This document shows positions 1 to 8,762 of a stretch of 39,011 nucleotides of DNA, in pieces. Source of the DNA: Candidatus Intestinimonas stercoravium. GTDB lineage: Bacteria > Bacillota > Clostridia > Oscillospirales > Oscillospiraceae. Location of the stretch: the NCBI GenBank assembly GCA_019117605.1, contig DWZK01000060.1, forward strand, positions 1 through 39,011, given 5' to 3'. A program made the position numbers and the translations under genes. The stretch's first letter is position 1. Each line of letters begins with the position of its first letter. The notes beneath the pieces were generated by a model. The model did not search any database and had not been told where the DNA came from. It worked only from the letters and a program-made list of their open reading frames with translations.

Positions 1-759
1 AAGGCCAAGCCCGAGCGCAGCCTGACCGAGAACCTGAAGAAGAACGCCGGCCGCAACAGCTACGGCCGCATCACCGTCCGCCACCGCGGCGGCGGCAACA
101 AGAAGAAGTACCGCATCATCGACTTCAAGCGCCAGAAGGACGGCGTGGAGGCCACTGTGCTCCGCCTGGAGTACGACCCCAACCGCTCCGCCAACATCGC
201 CCTCATCCAGTACACCGACGGCGAGAAGGCCTATATCCTGGCTCCCGTGGGCCTCAAGCCCGGCCACAAGATCGTCTCCGGGCCCGAGGCCGACATCCTG
301 CCCGGCAACTGCCTGCCCATCGCCAACATCCCCGTGGGCGAGATGATCCACAACATCGAGCTCTACCCCGGCAAGGGCGCCCAGCTGGTCCGCTCCGCCG
401 GTGTGGCCGCCCAGCTCATGGCAAAGGAGAACGGCATGGCCCAGGTCCGCCTCCCCTCCGGCGAGGTCCGCTATATCCGCGAGGACTGCAAGGCCTGCAT
501 CGGCCAGGTGGGCAACACCGACCACGCCAACATCCAGATCGGCAAGGCCGGCCGGAAGCGCCACATGGGCTGGCGTCCCACCGTCCGCGGCTCTGTCATG
601 AACCCCAACGACCACCCCCACGGCGGCGGCGAGGGCAAGAGCCCTGTGGGCCGTCCCGGGCCTGTCACCCCCTGGGGCAAGCCGGCTCTGGGCTACAAGA
701 CCCGCAAGACGAAGAGCCGCACTGAGAAGTTCATCGTCAAGCACCGCAACGCGAAGTAA
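1..759 (+). CDS. rplB: 50S ribosomal protein L2 (5' end outside window)
   Basis: L2 is a core protein of the large subunit needed for subunit association and peptidyl transferase centre assembly. The reading frame is open from the first base, so the gene enters from the left. About 252 codons are present against a usual length near 275, so roughly 25 N-terminal residues are missing. Visible family landmarks are the [12 protein letters not shown] segment, [13 protein letters not shown], the SGPEADI loop and the C-terminal [16 protein letters not shown] segment that contains the conserved histidine. It is followed 14 nt later by rpsS, as in the standard S10 operon. Identity is certain; only the start is unseen. 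Confidence 0.98.
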   Translation, partial: KAKPERSLTENLKKNAGRNSYGRITVRHRGGGNKKKYRIIDFKRQKDGVEATVLRLEYDPNRSANIALIQYTDGEKAYILAPVGLKPGHKIVSGPEADILPGNCLPIANIPVGEMIHNIELYPGKGAQLVRSAGVAAQLMAKENGMAQVRLPSGEVRYIREDCKACIGQVGNTDHANIQIGKAGRKRHMGWRPTVRGSVMNPNDHPHGGGEGKSPVGRPGPVTPWGKPALGYKTRKTKSRTEKFIVKHRNAK

Positions 760-773
760 GGAGGCAGTGAAAC

Positions 774-1046
774 ATGTCCAGAAGCATTAAGAAAGGCCCG
801 TTTTGCGCCCCCGAGCTGCTCAAGCGGGTCGATGAGATGAACAAGACCGGCGATAAGAAGGTGCTGAAGACCTGGAGCCGCGCCTCCACCATCTTCCCCT
901 CTTTCGTCGGACACACCTTCGCCGTCCACGACGGCCGCAAGCATGTGCCCGTGTATGTGACCGAGGATATGGTCGGCCACAAGCTGGGCGAGTTCGCCCC
1001 CACCCGCACCTTCCGCGGCCACGCGGGCGCCAAGTCCGGCAAGTAA
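774..1046 (+). CDS. rpsS: 30S ribosomal protein S19
   Basis: S19 binds 16S rRNA in the small-subunit head together with S13. The 90-residue product has the family's usual length, with the N-terminal SRSIKKGPF signature and the C-terminal [18 protein letters not shown] block. The ATG follows an AAGGAGG ribosome binding site. It lies 14 nt after rplB and 15 nt before rplV, so it is translated from the S10-operon message. Confidence 0.98.
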   Translation: MSRSIKKGPFCAPELLKRVDEMNKTGDKKVLKTWSRASTIFPSFVGHTFAVHDGRKHVPVYVTEDMVGHKLGEFAPTRTFRGHAGAKSGK

Positions 1047-1061
1047 GGAGGAGAGAGAAGC

Positions 1062-1394
1062 ATGGAAGCGAAAGCACATCTGAGATATGTCCGGATCTCT
1101 CCCCGCAAGGTCCAGATCGTCTGCGACCTGATCCGTGGGAAGAGCGTGGCCCAGGCCACCGCGATCCTCATGAACACCCCCAAGGCCGCCGCCGAGCCCC
1201 TGCTCAAGCTCCTCAAGAGCGCCGTGGCCAACGCCGAGAACAACCACGGCCTGGATCCTGAGAAGCTGTATGTGGCCGAGACCTTCGCCACCCCCGGCCC
1301 CATCATCAAGCGCATGATGCCCCGGGCCCAGGGCCGCGGCTACCGCATCAACAAGCGCACTTCTCACGTCACCATCACCGTGGCGGAAAACTAA
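1062..1394 (+). CDS. rplV: 50S ribosomal protein L22
   Basis: L22 lines the nascent-peptide exit tunnel of the large subunit. The 110-residue product is full length. It shows the N-terminal RYVRISPRKVQIVCDLIRG motif and the C-terminal beta-hairpin signature PRAQGRGYRINKRTSHVTI, whose tip reaches into the tunnel. A GGAGGAGAG ribosome binding site precedes the ATG. It sits in canonical order between rpsS and rpsC, with short gaps on both sides. Confidence 0.98.
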   Translation: MEAKAHLRYVRISPRKVQIVCDLIRGKSVAQATAILMNTPKAAAEPLLKLLKSAVANAENNHGLDPEKLYVAETFATPGPIIKRMMPRAQGRGYRINKRTSHVTITVAEN

Positions 1395-1411
1395 GGGAGG
1401 AGGCAGAGTAA

Positions 1412-2278
1412 ATGGGACAGAAAGTGAATCCCCACGGCCTGCGCGTGGGCGTTATCAAAGATTGGGACTCCCGCTGGTATGCCCGCAATGAGAAAGTGGG
1501 CGACCTGCTGGTCGAGGACAAGAAGATCCGCGACTACCTGAAGAAGACCCTGTATTCCGCCGGTATCCCGAAGATCGAGATCGAGCGCGACAATACCAAG
1601 GTCCGCATCTACCTCCACTGCGCCCGTCCCGGTGTGGTCATCGGCAAGGGCGGCACCGAGATCGAGCGCATCCGCCTCGAGGTGGAGAAGATGATCGGCA
1701 AGACCGTGGCCCTCAACATCGTGGAGGTCCGCAACCCCGATATGGACGCCCAGCTGGTGGCTGAGAACATCGCCCAGCAGCTGGAGAAGCGCATCGCCTT
1801 CCGCCGGGCCATGAAGAACGCCATGGGCCGCGCCATGCGCATGGGCGCCCTGGGCATCAAGGTCCAGGTCTCCGGCCGCCTCAACGGCGCCGAGATCGCC
1901 CGCACCGAGCACTATCACGACGGCACCATCCCCCTGCAGACCCTGCGCGCCGACATCGACTACGGCTTCGCCGAGGCCGCCACTACCTACGGCCGGATCG
2001 GCGTCAAGTGCTGGATCTACAAGGGCGAGGTGCTCTCCCAGGCCCTGCGGACCACCCCCCGCACCCTGGACACCAAGAACTTCAAGGAGCGCTCCGACCG
2101 TCCCCGCCGCCGCGACGGCGACCGCCGCTTCGGCGACCGCAAGCCCGGCTTCAACCGGCAGGGCGGCTACAACAACAATCGTCAGGGCGGTTTCAACAAC
2201 AACCGTCAGGGCGGCCCCCGCAACAACGGGCCCCGTCCCGCCGCTCCTGCTACCCCTAAGGAAGGAGGCGCCAACTAA
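1412..2278 (+). CDS. rpsC: 30S ribosomal protein S3 with Arg/Gly/Asn-rich C-terminal tail
   Basis: S3 lies at the mRNA entry channel of the small subunit. The first ~220 of 288 residues are standard: N-terminal [13 protein letters not shown], the KH domain GXXG-type loop ([10 protein letters not shown]) near residue 90, and the C-terminal domain ending around [10 protein letters not shown]. From about residue 223 there is a ~66-residue extension absent from the usual ~218-residue Bacillus protein. It is basic and low in complexity, with three copies of an NRQGG[YF]NN-like unit at period 8 (residues ~248-271), then a Pro/Ala-rich end. The stop codon overlaps the rplP start by one base (TAATG), so the tail is in frame and the downstream gene depends on it for translational coupling. 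Confidence 0.97.
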   Translation: MGQKVNPHGLRVGVIKDWDSRWYARNEKVGDLLVEDKKIRDYLKKTLYSAGIPKIEIERDNTKVRIYLHCARPGVVIGKGGTEIERIRLEVEKMIGKTVALNIVEVRNPDMDAQLVAENIAQQLEKRIAFRRAMKNAMGRAMRMGALGIKVQVSGRLNGAEIARTEHYHDGTIPLQTLRADIDYGFAEAATTYGRIGVKCWIYKGEVLSQALRTTPRTLDTKNFKERSDRPRRRDGDRRFGDRKPGFNRQGGYNNNRQGGFNNNRQGGPRNNGPRPAAPATPKEGGAN

Positions 2279-2712
2279 TGCTGCTGCCTAAGAGAGTGAA
2301 ATACCGCCGCGTGCACCGCGGCCGCATGAAGGGCAAGGCCACCCGTGGCAACACCGTGACCTACGGCGATTTCGGCCTCCAGGCCACCGAGCCCGCTTGG
2401 ATCACCTCCAACCAGATCGAGGCCGCCCGTATCGCCATGACCCGTTACACCAAGCGTGGCGGTAAGGTCTGGATCAAGATCTTCCCCGATAAGCCTATCA
2501 CTGAGAAGCCTGCCGAGACCCGAATGGGCTCCGGTAAGGGCTCCCCCGAGTACTGGGTGGCCGTGGTGAAGCCCGGCCGCGTCATGTTCGAGATCGCCGG
2601 CGTCTCCGAGGAGATCGCCCGCGAGGCCCTGCGTCTCGCCTCCCACAAGCTGCCTGTCAAGTGCAAGATCGTGGCGAAAGAGACCGCCGAGACCGAGAAT
2701 GGTGGTGAATGA
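2278..2712 (+). CDS. rplP: 50S ribosomal protein L16
   Basis: L16 binds near the A site and central protuberance of the large subunit and is a late assembly protein. The 144-residue product has the expected length and the motifs [19 protein letters not shown], the central [24 protein letters not shown], and [20 protein letters not shown]. Its ATG overlaps the last base of rpsC, with a GGAGG ribosome binding site inside the rpsC tail. The final codons overlap rpmC (ATGA). Confidence 0.98.
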   Translation: MLLPKRVKYRRVHRGRMKGKATRGNTVTYGDFGLQATEPAWITSNQIEAARIAMTRYTKRGGKVWIKIFPDKPITEKPAETRMGSGKGSPEYWVAVVKPGRVMFEIAGVSEEIAREALRLASHKLPVKCKIVAKETAETENGGE

Positions 2713-2912
2713 TGATGAAGGCAACTGAAGTACGCAAGATGTCCGCCGCCGAGCTGGACGCCAAGCTCCTGGACCTGAAGAAGGACCTGTTCCAGCTCCG
2801 TCTCCAGCACGCCACCAATCAGCTCGACAACCCCATCCGCATCGCGGAGGTCAAGAAAGACATTGCCCGAGTCAAGACCATTATCCGTGAGCAGCAGCTC
2901 GCAGGCCGTTAA
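2709..2912 (+). CDS. rpmC: 50S ribosomal protein L29
   Basis: L29 is a small helical protein near the exit tunnel that helps dock SRP and trigger factor. The 67-residue product ends in the usual second helix ([20 protein letters not shown]). Three consecutive ATG codons (2709, 2712, 2715) make the exact start uncertain by two residues. The first overlaps the rplP stop as ATGA, which suggests translational coupling, and no independent strong ribosome binding site is needed. It lies in canonical order before rpsQ. Confidence 0.96.
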   Translation: MMMKATEVRKMSAAELDAKLLDLKKDLFQLRLQHATNQLDNPIRIAEVKKDIARVKTIIREQQLAGR

Positions 2913-2929
2913 GAAGGAGGAGAACGAAC

Positions 2930-3190
2930 ATGGAGAACAGGACTTCTTCCCGCAAGACCAGAGCCGGCCTGGTCGTCTCGGACAAGATGGATAAGACCGT
3001 GGTGGTGGCCATCGCCGACCGTGTGGCCCACCCCCTCTACAAGAAGATCGTCAAGCGGACCTACAAGCTCAAAGCCCACGATGAGAACAACGAGTGCCGC
3101 GTGGGCGACTGGATCCGCGTCATGGAGACCCGCCCCCTGTCCAAGGACAAGCGCTGGCGCGTGGTCGAGATCATCGAAAAAGCGAAGTAA
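2930..3190 (+). CDS. rpsQ: 30S ribosomal protein S17
   Basis: S17 is an OB-fold primary binding protein of 16S rRNA needed for early 30S assembly. The 86-residue product shows [19 protein letters not shown] near the N-terminus and the family signature [20 protein letters not shown]. An AAGGAGG site precedes the ATG after a 17-nt gap from rpmC. Confidence 0.97.
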   Translation: MENRTSSRKTRAGLVVSDKMDKTVVVAIADRVAHPLYKKIVKRTYKLKAHDENNECRVGDWIRVMETRPLSKDKRWRVVEIIEKAK

Positions 3191-3202
3191 GGAGGTGCCG
3201 TT

Positions 3203-3571
3203 ATGATCCAACAGGAAAGCTATCTGAAGGTCGCCGACAATACCGGCGCCAAGGAGATCAAGACCATCCGGGTGCTGGGCGGCTCTAAGCGCAAGTTCGG
3301 CAACATCGGCGATGTGATCGTGGCCTCCGTCCGTAAGGCTCAGCCCGGCGGCACCGTGAAGAAGGGCGAGGTCGTCAAGGCCGTCATCGTCCGCTCCGCC
3401 CGGGGCGTCCGCCGCGCCGACGGCAGCTACGTCCGGTTCGACGACAACGCCGCCGTCCTCATCAAGGATGACAAGAATCCCCGGGGGACCCGTATCTTTG
3501 GGCCCGTGGCCCGCGAGCTGCGCGACAAGGATTATATGAAGATCCTGTCCCTGGCTCCCGAAGTGCTGTAA
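3203..3571 (+). CDS. rplN: 50S ribosomal protein L14
   Basis: L14 is a universally conserved large-subunit protein at the subunit interface that contacts L19 and 16S rRNA. The 122-residue product has the standard length and motifs: [19 protein letters not shown], the basic segment [17 protein letters not shown], and the end [16 protein letters not shown]. It starts 12 nt after rpsQ behind a GGAGG site. Confidence 0.98.
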   Translation: MIQQESYLKVADNTGAKEIKTIRVLGGSKRKFGNIGDVIVASVRKAQPGGTVKKGEVVKAVIVRSARGVRRADGSYVRFDDNAAVLIKDDKNPRGTRIFGPVARELRDKDYMKILSLAPEVL

Positions 3572-3587
3572 GGGGGTAGGAGAAGAC

Positions 3588-3902
3588 ATGAACAAGATGA
3601 GCATCAAGAAGGACGATCTGGTGGTCGTCCTCTCCGGCAAGGACAAGGGCAAGCAGGGCAAGGTCCTGCGGGTCATCCCCAAGGAGAGCAAGGTGGTGGT
3701 GGAGAAGGTCAACGTGGTCTCCCGCCACACCAAGCCCCGCAAGCAGGGCGAGGAGGGCGGCATCCTCCAGAAGGAGGCCCCCATCTACGCCTGCAAGGTG
3801 CAGAAGGTCTGCCCCAAGTGCAACAAGCCCACCCGCATCGGCCACAAGGTCGAGGGCGGCAAGAAGGTCCGCGTCTGCAAGAAGTGCGGCGCCGAGATCT
3901 AA
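3588..3902 (+). CDS. rplX: 50S ribosomal protein L24 (zinc-ribbon form)
   Basis: L24 initiates large-subunit assembly and sits near the tunnel exit. The KOW motif is in the first ~40 residues ([18 protein letters not shown]). The C-terminal third carries two Cys pairs, CPKC and CKKC, plus an earlier Cys, consistent with the zinc-ribbon form common in Clostridia. At 104 residues it is full length. Two in-frame ATG codons (3588 and 3597) are possible starts; the first gives MNKMSIKK and is used here, but the second (MSIKK) fits the family equally well. Confidence 0.96.
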   Translation: MNKMSIKKDDLVVVLSGKDKGKQGKVLRVIPKESKVVVEKVNVVSRHTKPRKQGEEGGILQKEAPIYACKVQKVCPKCNKPTRIGHKVEGGKKVRVCKKCGAEI

Positions 3903-3923
3903 AGAGAGGAGGAGCGATCTAAT

Positions 3924-4484
3924 ATGGCAGAGGAAAAGAAAGTGCCTAACCTGAAGGCGAGATACCAGAAGGACGTTGCTCCTGCCCTGATGCAGAAGTT
4001 CGCCTATAAGAGCTCTATGCAGATCCCCAAGCTGGATAAGATCGTGGTCAACTGCGGCTGCGGCGAGGCCCGGGACAACGCCAAGGTCCTGGACGCCGTG
4101 GTGGGCGACCTGACCAAGATCACCGGCCAGAAGGCCGTGGTCACCCGGGCCAAGAAGTCCGTGGCCAACTTCAAGCTCCGTGAGGGCATGCCCATCGGCG
4201 CCAAGGTCACCCTGCGCGGCGACCGGATGTGGGAGTTCCTGGACCGCCTGTTCAACGTGGCCCTGCCCCGTGTCCGCGACTTCCGCGGCATCAACCCCAA
4301 CGCCTTCGACGGCCGCGGCAACTACGCCCTGGGCCTGAAGGAGCAGCTGATCTTCCCCGAGATCGAGTACGATAAGATCGACAAGATCCGCGGCCTGGAC
4401 ATCGTCATCTGCACCACCGCGCAGACCGACGAGGAGGCCAAGGAGCTGCTGACCCAGATCGGCGCTCCCTTTGCTCAGGCGTAA
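3924..4484 (+). CDS. rplE: 50S ribosomal protein L5
   Basis: L5 binds 5S rRNA and forms part of the central protuberance. The 186-residue product is slightly longer than the usual ~180 because of a short charged N-terminal extension ([12 protein letters not shown]). Family motifs include [38 protein letters not shown], and the C-terminal [27 protein letters not shown] site precedes the ATG. Confidence 0.98.
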   Translation: MAEEKKVPNLKARYQKDVAPALMQKFAYKSSMQIPKLDKIVVNCGCGEARDNAKVLDAVVGDLTKITGQKAVVTRAKKSVANFKLREGMPIGAKVTLRGDRMWEFLDRLFNVALPRVRDFRGINPNAFDGRGNYALGLKEQLIFPEIEYDKIDKIRGLDIVICTTAQTDEEAKELLTQIGAPFAQA

Positions 4485-4498
4485 GGAGGAGAAAACGA

Positions 4499-4684
4499 AT
4501 GGCTAAGAAATCTATGATCCTCAAGCAGCAGCGGGAGCCCAAGTTCTCCAGCCGGCGCTACAACCGGTGCAAGATCTGCGGCCGTCCCCACGCCTACCTG
4601 CGTGACTACGGCATCTGCCGTATCTGCTTCCGCGAGCTGGCCTACAAGGGCCAGATCCCCGGTGTGAAGAAGGCCTCCTGGTAA
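4499..4684 (+). CDS. rpsZ: 30S ribosomal protein S14, zinc-binding type Z
   Basis: S14 binds the 16S head domain near the decoding region. This is the short 61-residue zinc form: two CXXC pairs (CKIC and CRIC) flank [12 protein letters not shown], and the protein ends in the typical PGVKKASW. It is essential unless a zinc-independent paralogue exists elsewhere, which this window cannot show. It starts 14 nt after rplE and is followed by an unusually long 234-nt spacer before rpsH. Confidence 0.98.
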   Translation: MAKKSMILKQQREPKFSSRRYNRCKICGRPHAYLRDYGICRICFRELAYKGQIPGVKKASW

Positions 4685-4918
4685 AAGGGGCCCCTTTCCC
4701 CAGCGGCCGGTCCCGGCGAGGAGCTCCCTGCCGGGCCGGTGCGAGCAGTCAGATCCGGAACAGGCCGGGGGCCCGGACGGCCGGGGGGCCGTCCGATCCC
4801 GTCCCTTCCGATCTCGATATCCCCAGCCGGCGGTCAACAGGTCGAAGCCCAACCTAGCTTCGATACCTTCCGCTGAAACAGGCGCGAGCCTGTAACTCTT
4901 TATAGGAGGTCAAGATCC
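4685..4918 (+). promoter_or_regulatory. Structured 234-nt leader upstream of rpsH (candidate regulatory RNA)
   Basis: The only long gap in the spc part of the cluster. Perfect or near-perfect stems seen by eye: 4707-4717/4730-4739 (10 bp, one bulged T), 4774-4782/4787-4795 (9 bp, GGGG loop), 4842-4848/4857-4863 (7 bp, 8-nt loop), and 4878-4883/4888-4893 (6 bp closed by a GCGA tetraloop). ACCTTC at 4865-4870 can pair with GGAGGT at 4905-4910, the rpsH Shine-Dalgarno sequence, enclosing the last hairpin with an A-rich internal loop. No T-tract follows any stem, so translational rather than transcriptional control is more likely. S8 is the known autoregulator of the E. coli spc operon, which makes it the obvious candidate ligand; that link is inference. 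Confidence 0.5.
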
Positions 4919-5317
4919 ATGCATATCACGGACCCCATTGCGGATATGCTCACCCGCATCCGCAACGCGAACAACGCCAAGCATGACACCGTGGACGTCC
5001 CCGCGTCCAACATGAAGAAGTCCATCGCTCAGATCCTGCTGGATGAAGGCTATATCAAGAACTTCCAGCTGATCGACGACGGCACCCAGGGCGTCATCCG
5101 CATCACCCTGAAGTACAACGCCAACAAGGAGAAGGTCATCTCCGGCCTTCGCCGTGTCTCCAAGCCCGGCCTCCGGGTCTACGCCGGCGCCGACGAGCTG
5201 CCCCGCGTGCTCCGCGGCCTGGGCATCGCTATCGTATCCACGTCCAAGGGCGTCATGACCGACAAGGCTGCCCGCGCGCAGCATGTCGGCGGTGAAGTCC
5301 TGGCCTTCGTGTGGTAA
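4919..5317 (+). CDS. rpsH: 30S ribosomal protein S8
   Basis: S8 is a primary 16S rRNA-binding protein (central domain, helix 21) and in E. coli also the translational repressor of the spc operon. The 132-residue product has [22 protein letters not shown] at the start and the C-terminal block [22 protein letters not shown] with the conserved STSKG. Its ATG follows TAGGAGG, which may be sequestered by the structured leader just upstream. rplF follows after 14 nt. Confidence 0.98.
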   Translation: MHITDPIADMLTRIRNANNAKHDTVDVPASNMKKSIAQILLDEGYIKNFQLIDDGTQGVIRITLKYNANKEKVISGLRRVSKPGLRVYAGADELPRVLRGLGIAIVSTSKGVMTDKAARAQHVGGEVLAFVW

Positions 5318-5331
5318 GGAGGGAGAGAGAA

Positions 5332-5880
5332 ATGTCTAGAATCGGAAGAATGCCTATCTCTGTCCCCGCCGGCGTGGAAGTCACCATCGGCGCTGACAAC
5401 CTGGTCACCGTGAAGGGCCCCAAGGGCACCCTCACCCAGCAGCTCGCTCCCGCCATGAGCATCAACAAGGAGGGCGAGATGCTGCACGTCACCCGCCCCA
5501 ACGACGCCAAGGAGAACCGCAGCCTCCACGGCCTGACCCGCAGCCTGCTCCACAACATGGTGGTGGGCGTGACCGACGGCTTCAAGAAGGAGCTGGACGT
5601 CAACGGCGTGGGCTACCGCGTGGCCAAGGAAGGCAAGAAGCTGGTCATGAACCTGGGCTATTCCCACCAGGTGATCATGGAGGAGCCGGAGGGCATCACC
5701 ATCGACGTGCCCAACCCCAACAAGATCGTCATCTCCGGCGCCGATAAGCAGAAGGTGGGTCAGTTCGCCGCTGAAGTCAGAGAGAAAAGACCCCCGGAGC
5801 CTTACAAGGGCAAGGGCATCAAATACACTGACGAGGTCATCCGCCGCAAGGAAGGCAAGACCGGCGTCAAGAAGAAATAA
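5332..5880 (+). CDS. rplF: 50S ribosomal protein L6
   Basis: L6 lies near the sarcin-ricin loop and GTPase-associated centre. The ATG at 5332 (MSRIGRMPI) is chosen because it follows TAAGGAGGG at good distance and matches the family N-terminus; an upstream GTG would add seven unsupported residues inside rpsH. The 182-residue product has both L6 repeats and the C-terminal signature [11 protein letters not shown]. Confidence 0.98.
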   Translation: MSRIGRMPISVPAGVEVTIGADNLVTVKGPKGTLTQQLAPAMSINKEGEMLHVTRPNDAKENRSLHGLTRSLLHNMVVGVTDGFKKELDVNGVGYRVAKEGKKLVMNLGYSHQVIMEEPEGITIDVPNPNKIVISGADKQKVGQFAAEVREKRPPEPYKGKGIKYTDEVIRRKEGKTGVKKK

Positions 5881-5894
5881 GGAGGTGTGCCACA

Positions 5895-6254
5895 ATGATC
5901 AACCGTCCCAATACCAAGGCGCAGCGGCTTAAGCGCCATAAGCGTGTCCGCTCCAAAGTCTCCGGCACGCCCGAGCGTCCCCGTCTGAACGTGTTCCGCA
6001 GCGAGACCAACATCTATGCCCAGATCATCGACGACGTGGCGGGCAAGACCCTGGCCGCTGCCTCTTCCCTGGAGAAAGACTTCACCTGTGAGGGCACCAA
6101 GACCGACGCCGCCAAGAAGGTGGGCCAGATGATCGCCGAGCGCGCCAAGGCCGCCGGCATCACCACCGTGGTCTTCGACCGCGGCGGCTATGTCTACCAC
6201 GGCCGGGTCGCTGCTCTGGCCGAGGGCGCCCGCGAGGGCGGCCTGGAATTTTAA
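5895..6254 (+). CDS. rplR: 50S ribosomal protein L18
   Basis: L18 binds 5S rRNA with L5 in the central protuberance. The 119-residue product has the basic N-terminus ([22 protein letters not shown]), then the [15 protein letters not shown] strand-turn and the C-terminal [24 protein letters not shown] signature. The gene starts 14 nt after rplF behind AAGGAGG. Confidence 0.98.
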   Translation: MINRPNTKAQRLKRHKRVRSKVSGTPERPRLNVFRSETNIYAQIIDDVAGKTLAAASSLEKDFTCEGTKTDAAKKVGQMIAERAKAAGITTVVFDRGGYVYHGRVAALAEGAREGGLEF

Positions 6255-6272
6255 GGGGAGGAGAAAACGAAC

Positions 6273-6773
6273 ATGCCTAGATTTGAAAGAGAACCCAGCG
6301 AGTTCACTGAGAAGCTCGTTTCTCTCAACCGCGTCAGCAAGACCGTCAAGGGCGGCCGTATCTTCAAGTTCGCCGCTCTGATGGTGGTGGGCGACGAGAA
6401 GGGCCGCGTGGGCTTCGGCCTGGGCAAGGCCGCCGAGGTCCCCGAGGCCATCCGCAAGGGCATCGAGGACGCCAAGAAGAACATGTGCACCATCACCCTC
6501 TCCGGCACCACCATCCCCCACGAGGTCATCGGCTCCTTCGGCGCCGGCCGCGTGCTGCTCAAGCCCGCCGCCCCCGGTACCGGCATCATCGCCGGCGGCC
6601 CTGTGCGTGCGGTGATGGAGGCTGCCGGCATCAGAGACATCCGCGCCAAGTGCCTGCGCTCCAACAACCCCCAGAACGTGGTCTCCGCCACCTTCGAGGG
6701 CCTGAAGGCTCTCCGTGGCCCCGAGGAGGTCGCCCGGGTCCGCGGCAAGAGCGTGGAAGAGATCGTAGGTTAA
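6273..6773 (+). CDS. rpsE: 30S ribosomal protein S5
   Basis: S5 shapes the mRNA entry channel with S3 and S4 and affects decoding accuracy. The 166-residue product has the double-stranded RNA-binding-like N-domain with [20 protein letters not shown] and [17 protein letters not shown], and the C-domain segment [26 protein letters not shown] precedes the ATG. It lies in canonical order between rplR and rpmD. Confidence 0.98.
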   Translation: MPRFEREPSEFTEKLVSLNRVSKTVKGGRIFKFAALMVVGDEKGRVGFGLGKAAEVPEAIRKGIEDAKKNMCTITLSGTTIPHEVIGSFGAGRVLLKPAAPGTGIIAGGPVRAVMEAAGIRDIRAKCLRSNNPQNVVSATFEGLKALRGPEEVARVRGKSVEEIVG

Positions 6774-6786
6774 GGAGGGCTAAAAA

Positions 6787-6969
6787 ATGGCTAAGCTGAA
6801 CATCAAGCTGGTCAAGAGCCTCAACGGCCGTATCGCCAAGCACAAGGCGACCGCCGAGGCCCTGGGCCTGCGCAAGATCGGCGACACCACCGTGCAGCCC
6901 GACAACGAGGCTACCCGCGGCAAGATCGCCCATATCGGTTACCTGCTCCAGGTCACCGAGGAACAGTGA
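6787..6969 (+). CDS. rpmD: 50S ribosomal protein L30
   Basis: L30 is a small large-subunit protein. The 60-residue product matches the short bacterial form: [31 protein letters not shown] with the typical GLRKIGDT turn, and HIGYLLQV at the end. It starts 13 nt after rpsE and ends 13 nt before the likely rplO start. Confidence 0.97.
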   Translation: MAKLNIKLVKSLNGRIAKHKATAEALGLRKIGDTTVQPDNEATRGKIAHIGYLLQVTEEQ

Positions 6970-6982
6970 GGAGGTGCGCGAA

Positions 6983-7423
6983 ATGAATCTGCATGAACTG
7001 TCCCCCGCTCCCGGTTCTGTCAAGAGCTCCTTCCGCAAGGGCCGCGGTCACGGGTCCGGCAACGGCAAGACCGCCGGCCGGGGCCAGAAGGGCCAGTGGG
7101 CCCGCTCCGGCGGCGGCGTCCGCGTGGGCTTCGAGGGCGGCCAGATGCCTCTGGTGCGCCGCATCCCCAAGCGCGGCTTCAACAATATCTTCGCCAAACC
7201 CCTGGAGATCGTGAACGTCTCCACCCTGAATCGATTTGAAGACGGAGCTACCGTCAACGTGTGCGATCTGCTGGAGAAGGGCATCCTCTCCAAGTGCGAG
7301 CACGGCGTGAAGATCCTGGGCAACGGCACGCTCGAAAAGAAGCTGACCGTCCGGGCCACCGCCTTCTCCGCCTCCGCCAAGGAGAAGATTGTCGCGGCAG
7401 GCGGAAAGTACGAGGTGGTCTGA
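6983..7423 (+). CDS. rplO: 50S ribosomal protein L15
   Basis: L15 is a late-assembly large-subunit protein. The ATG at 6983 ([12 protein letters not shown]) is preferred over a GTG at 6974, because GAGGAGG at 6967-6974 gives correct spacing and the family N-terminus is met exactly. The 146-residue product carries the glycine/arginine-rich rRNA-binding N-terminal half ([19 protein letters not shown]) and the central [17 protein letters not shown]. secY follows one base after the stop codon. Confidence 0.97.
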   Translation: MNLHELSPAPGSVKSSFRKGRGHGSGNGKTAGRGQKGQWARSGGGVRVGFEGGQMPLVRRIPKRGFNNIFAKPLEIVNVSTLNRFEDGATVNVCDLLEKGILSKCEHGVKILGNGTLEKKLTVRATAFSASAKEKIVAAGGKYEVV

Positions 7424-7424
7424 C

Positions 7425-8750
7425 GTGATCCAGACCATCAAGAATGCCTGGAAGATCCCCGAGCTGCGCAACAAGATCCTCTTCACGATCTTCGCGCTGC
7501 TCATCTTCCGGCTGGGCTCGGCGGTCCCTGTCCCCTTCGTGGACACCGACCTGCTGGGCGGTTACCTGGATAACATGAGCGGCACGATCTTCGGGCTCAT
7601 GAACGCCATGAGCGGCGGCGCCTTCGCCACCGCCACGGTGTTCGCCCTGGGCGTGCAGCCCTATATCAACAGTTCGATCATCGTGCAGCTGCTCACCGTC
7701 GCCATCCCCGCTCTGGAGCGTCTCCAGAAGGAGGGCGGCGAGGAGGGCCGCAAGAAGATCGCCGCCATCACCCGGTATGTCACCGTGGCCATCGCCCTGC
7801 TCCAGGGCTTCGGCTACTACACCCTGATCCGGGTCAACGAGCTGCTGGCCCTGAACGGCATGAACGGCATCTGGGCCGGCATCGTGATCGTCCTGTCCTT
7901 CACCGCGGGCTCCGCCTTCGTGATGTGGCTGGGCGAGCAGATCACCGAGTTCGGCATCGGCAACGGCATCTCCATCATCCTGTTCGCCGGCATCGTCTCC
8001 CGGGTGCCCAGCATGCTCCAGACCATGTGGCTGGGCGTGAACAACTCTCTCAACGGCATCTCCGGCGAGGGCGTGTTCGCTCTGCCCATCTGGGGCGCTG
8101 TCCTCATCCTGCTGGGCATGCTCATCCTGGTGGTCTTCATCGTGTTCATCTCCAACGCCGAGCGGCGGCTGCCCGTGCAGTACGCCAAGCGGATGGTGGG
8201 CCGCAAGATGTACGGCGGCCAGTCCACCCACATCCCCATGAAGGTGAACATGTCCGGCGTCATGCCCATCATCTTCGCCCAGTCTATCGCCACCCTCCCC
8301 ACCACCATCGGCGCCTTCGCCGGCTGGACCGTGGAGGACGGCGGCTTCGTGGGCGGGCTGATGACGGTCTTCGACCCCTCCAGCCTGTTCTACGCGGTCA
8401 TCTACTTCTTCCTGATCCTGGGCTTCAGCTACTTCTACGCCACCATGCAGTTCAACCCCATCGAGGTGGCCAACAACCTGAAGAAGAACGGCGGGTTCAT
8501 CCCTGGTTTCCGCCCCGGCAAGCCCACCGCCGACTTCATCCAGAAGGTCCTGGGGAAGATCACTCTGTTCGGCGCTCTGTACCTGTCCGTCATCGCCATC
8601 GCCCCCATCGTGACCCAGAACATCATCGGGGTGCGGGACCTGGCCATCGGCGGCACATCCATCATCATCGTCGTCAGTGTCGCGCTGGAGACCATGAAGG
8701 CCTTGGAAGCCCAGATGCTGATGCGTCACTACAAGGGCTTCCTGGAATAA
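7425..8750 (+). CDS. secY: Protein translocase channel subunit SecY
   Basis: SecY is the pore of the Sec translocon, working with SecE, SecG and SecA to export and insert proteins in the cytoplasmic membrane. The 441-residue product has ten predicted hydrophobic segments; landmarks are the N-terminal helix (WKIPELRNKILFTIFALLIFRLGS), the GVQPYINSSIIVQLL segment, and the cytoplasmic loop GNGISIILFAGIVSR. The GTG at 7425 is chosen as start because it gives the standard N-terminus and lies just after the rplO stop; a TTG at 7389 would overlap rplO by 35 nt. Tight coupling to rplO is conserved across bacteria. Confidence 0.97.
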   Translation: MIQTIKNAWKIPELRNKILFTIFALLIFRLGSAVPVPFVDTDLLGGYLDNMSGTIFGLMNAMSGGAFATATVFALGVQPYINSSIIVQLLTVAIPALERLQKEGGEEGRKKIAAITRYVTVAIALLQGFGYYTLIRVNELLALNGMNGIWAGIVIVLSFTAGSAFVMWLGEQITEFGIGNGISIILFAGIVSRVPSMLQTMWLGVNNSLNGISGEGVFALPIWGAVLILLGMLILVVFIVFISNAERRLPVQYAKRMVGRKMYGGQSTHIPMKVNMSGVMPIIFAQSIATLPTTIGAFAGWTVEDGGFVGGLMTVFDPSSLFYAVIYFFLILGFSYFYATMQFNPIEVANNLKKNGGFIPGFRPGKPTADFIQKVLGKITLFGALYLSVIAIAPIVTQNIIGVRDLAIGGTSIIIVVSVALETMKALEAQMLMRHYKGFLE

Positions 8751-8762
8751 GGGGGGACCAGA

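Noticed and set aside
4774-4795. Strong hairpin before rpsH as an intrinsic terminator
   Set aside because: No T-tract follows and the operon must continue through essential genes.
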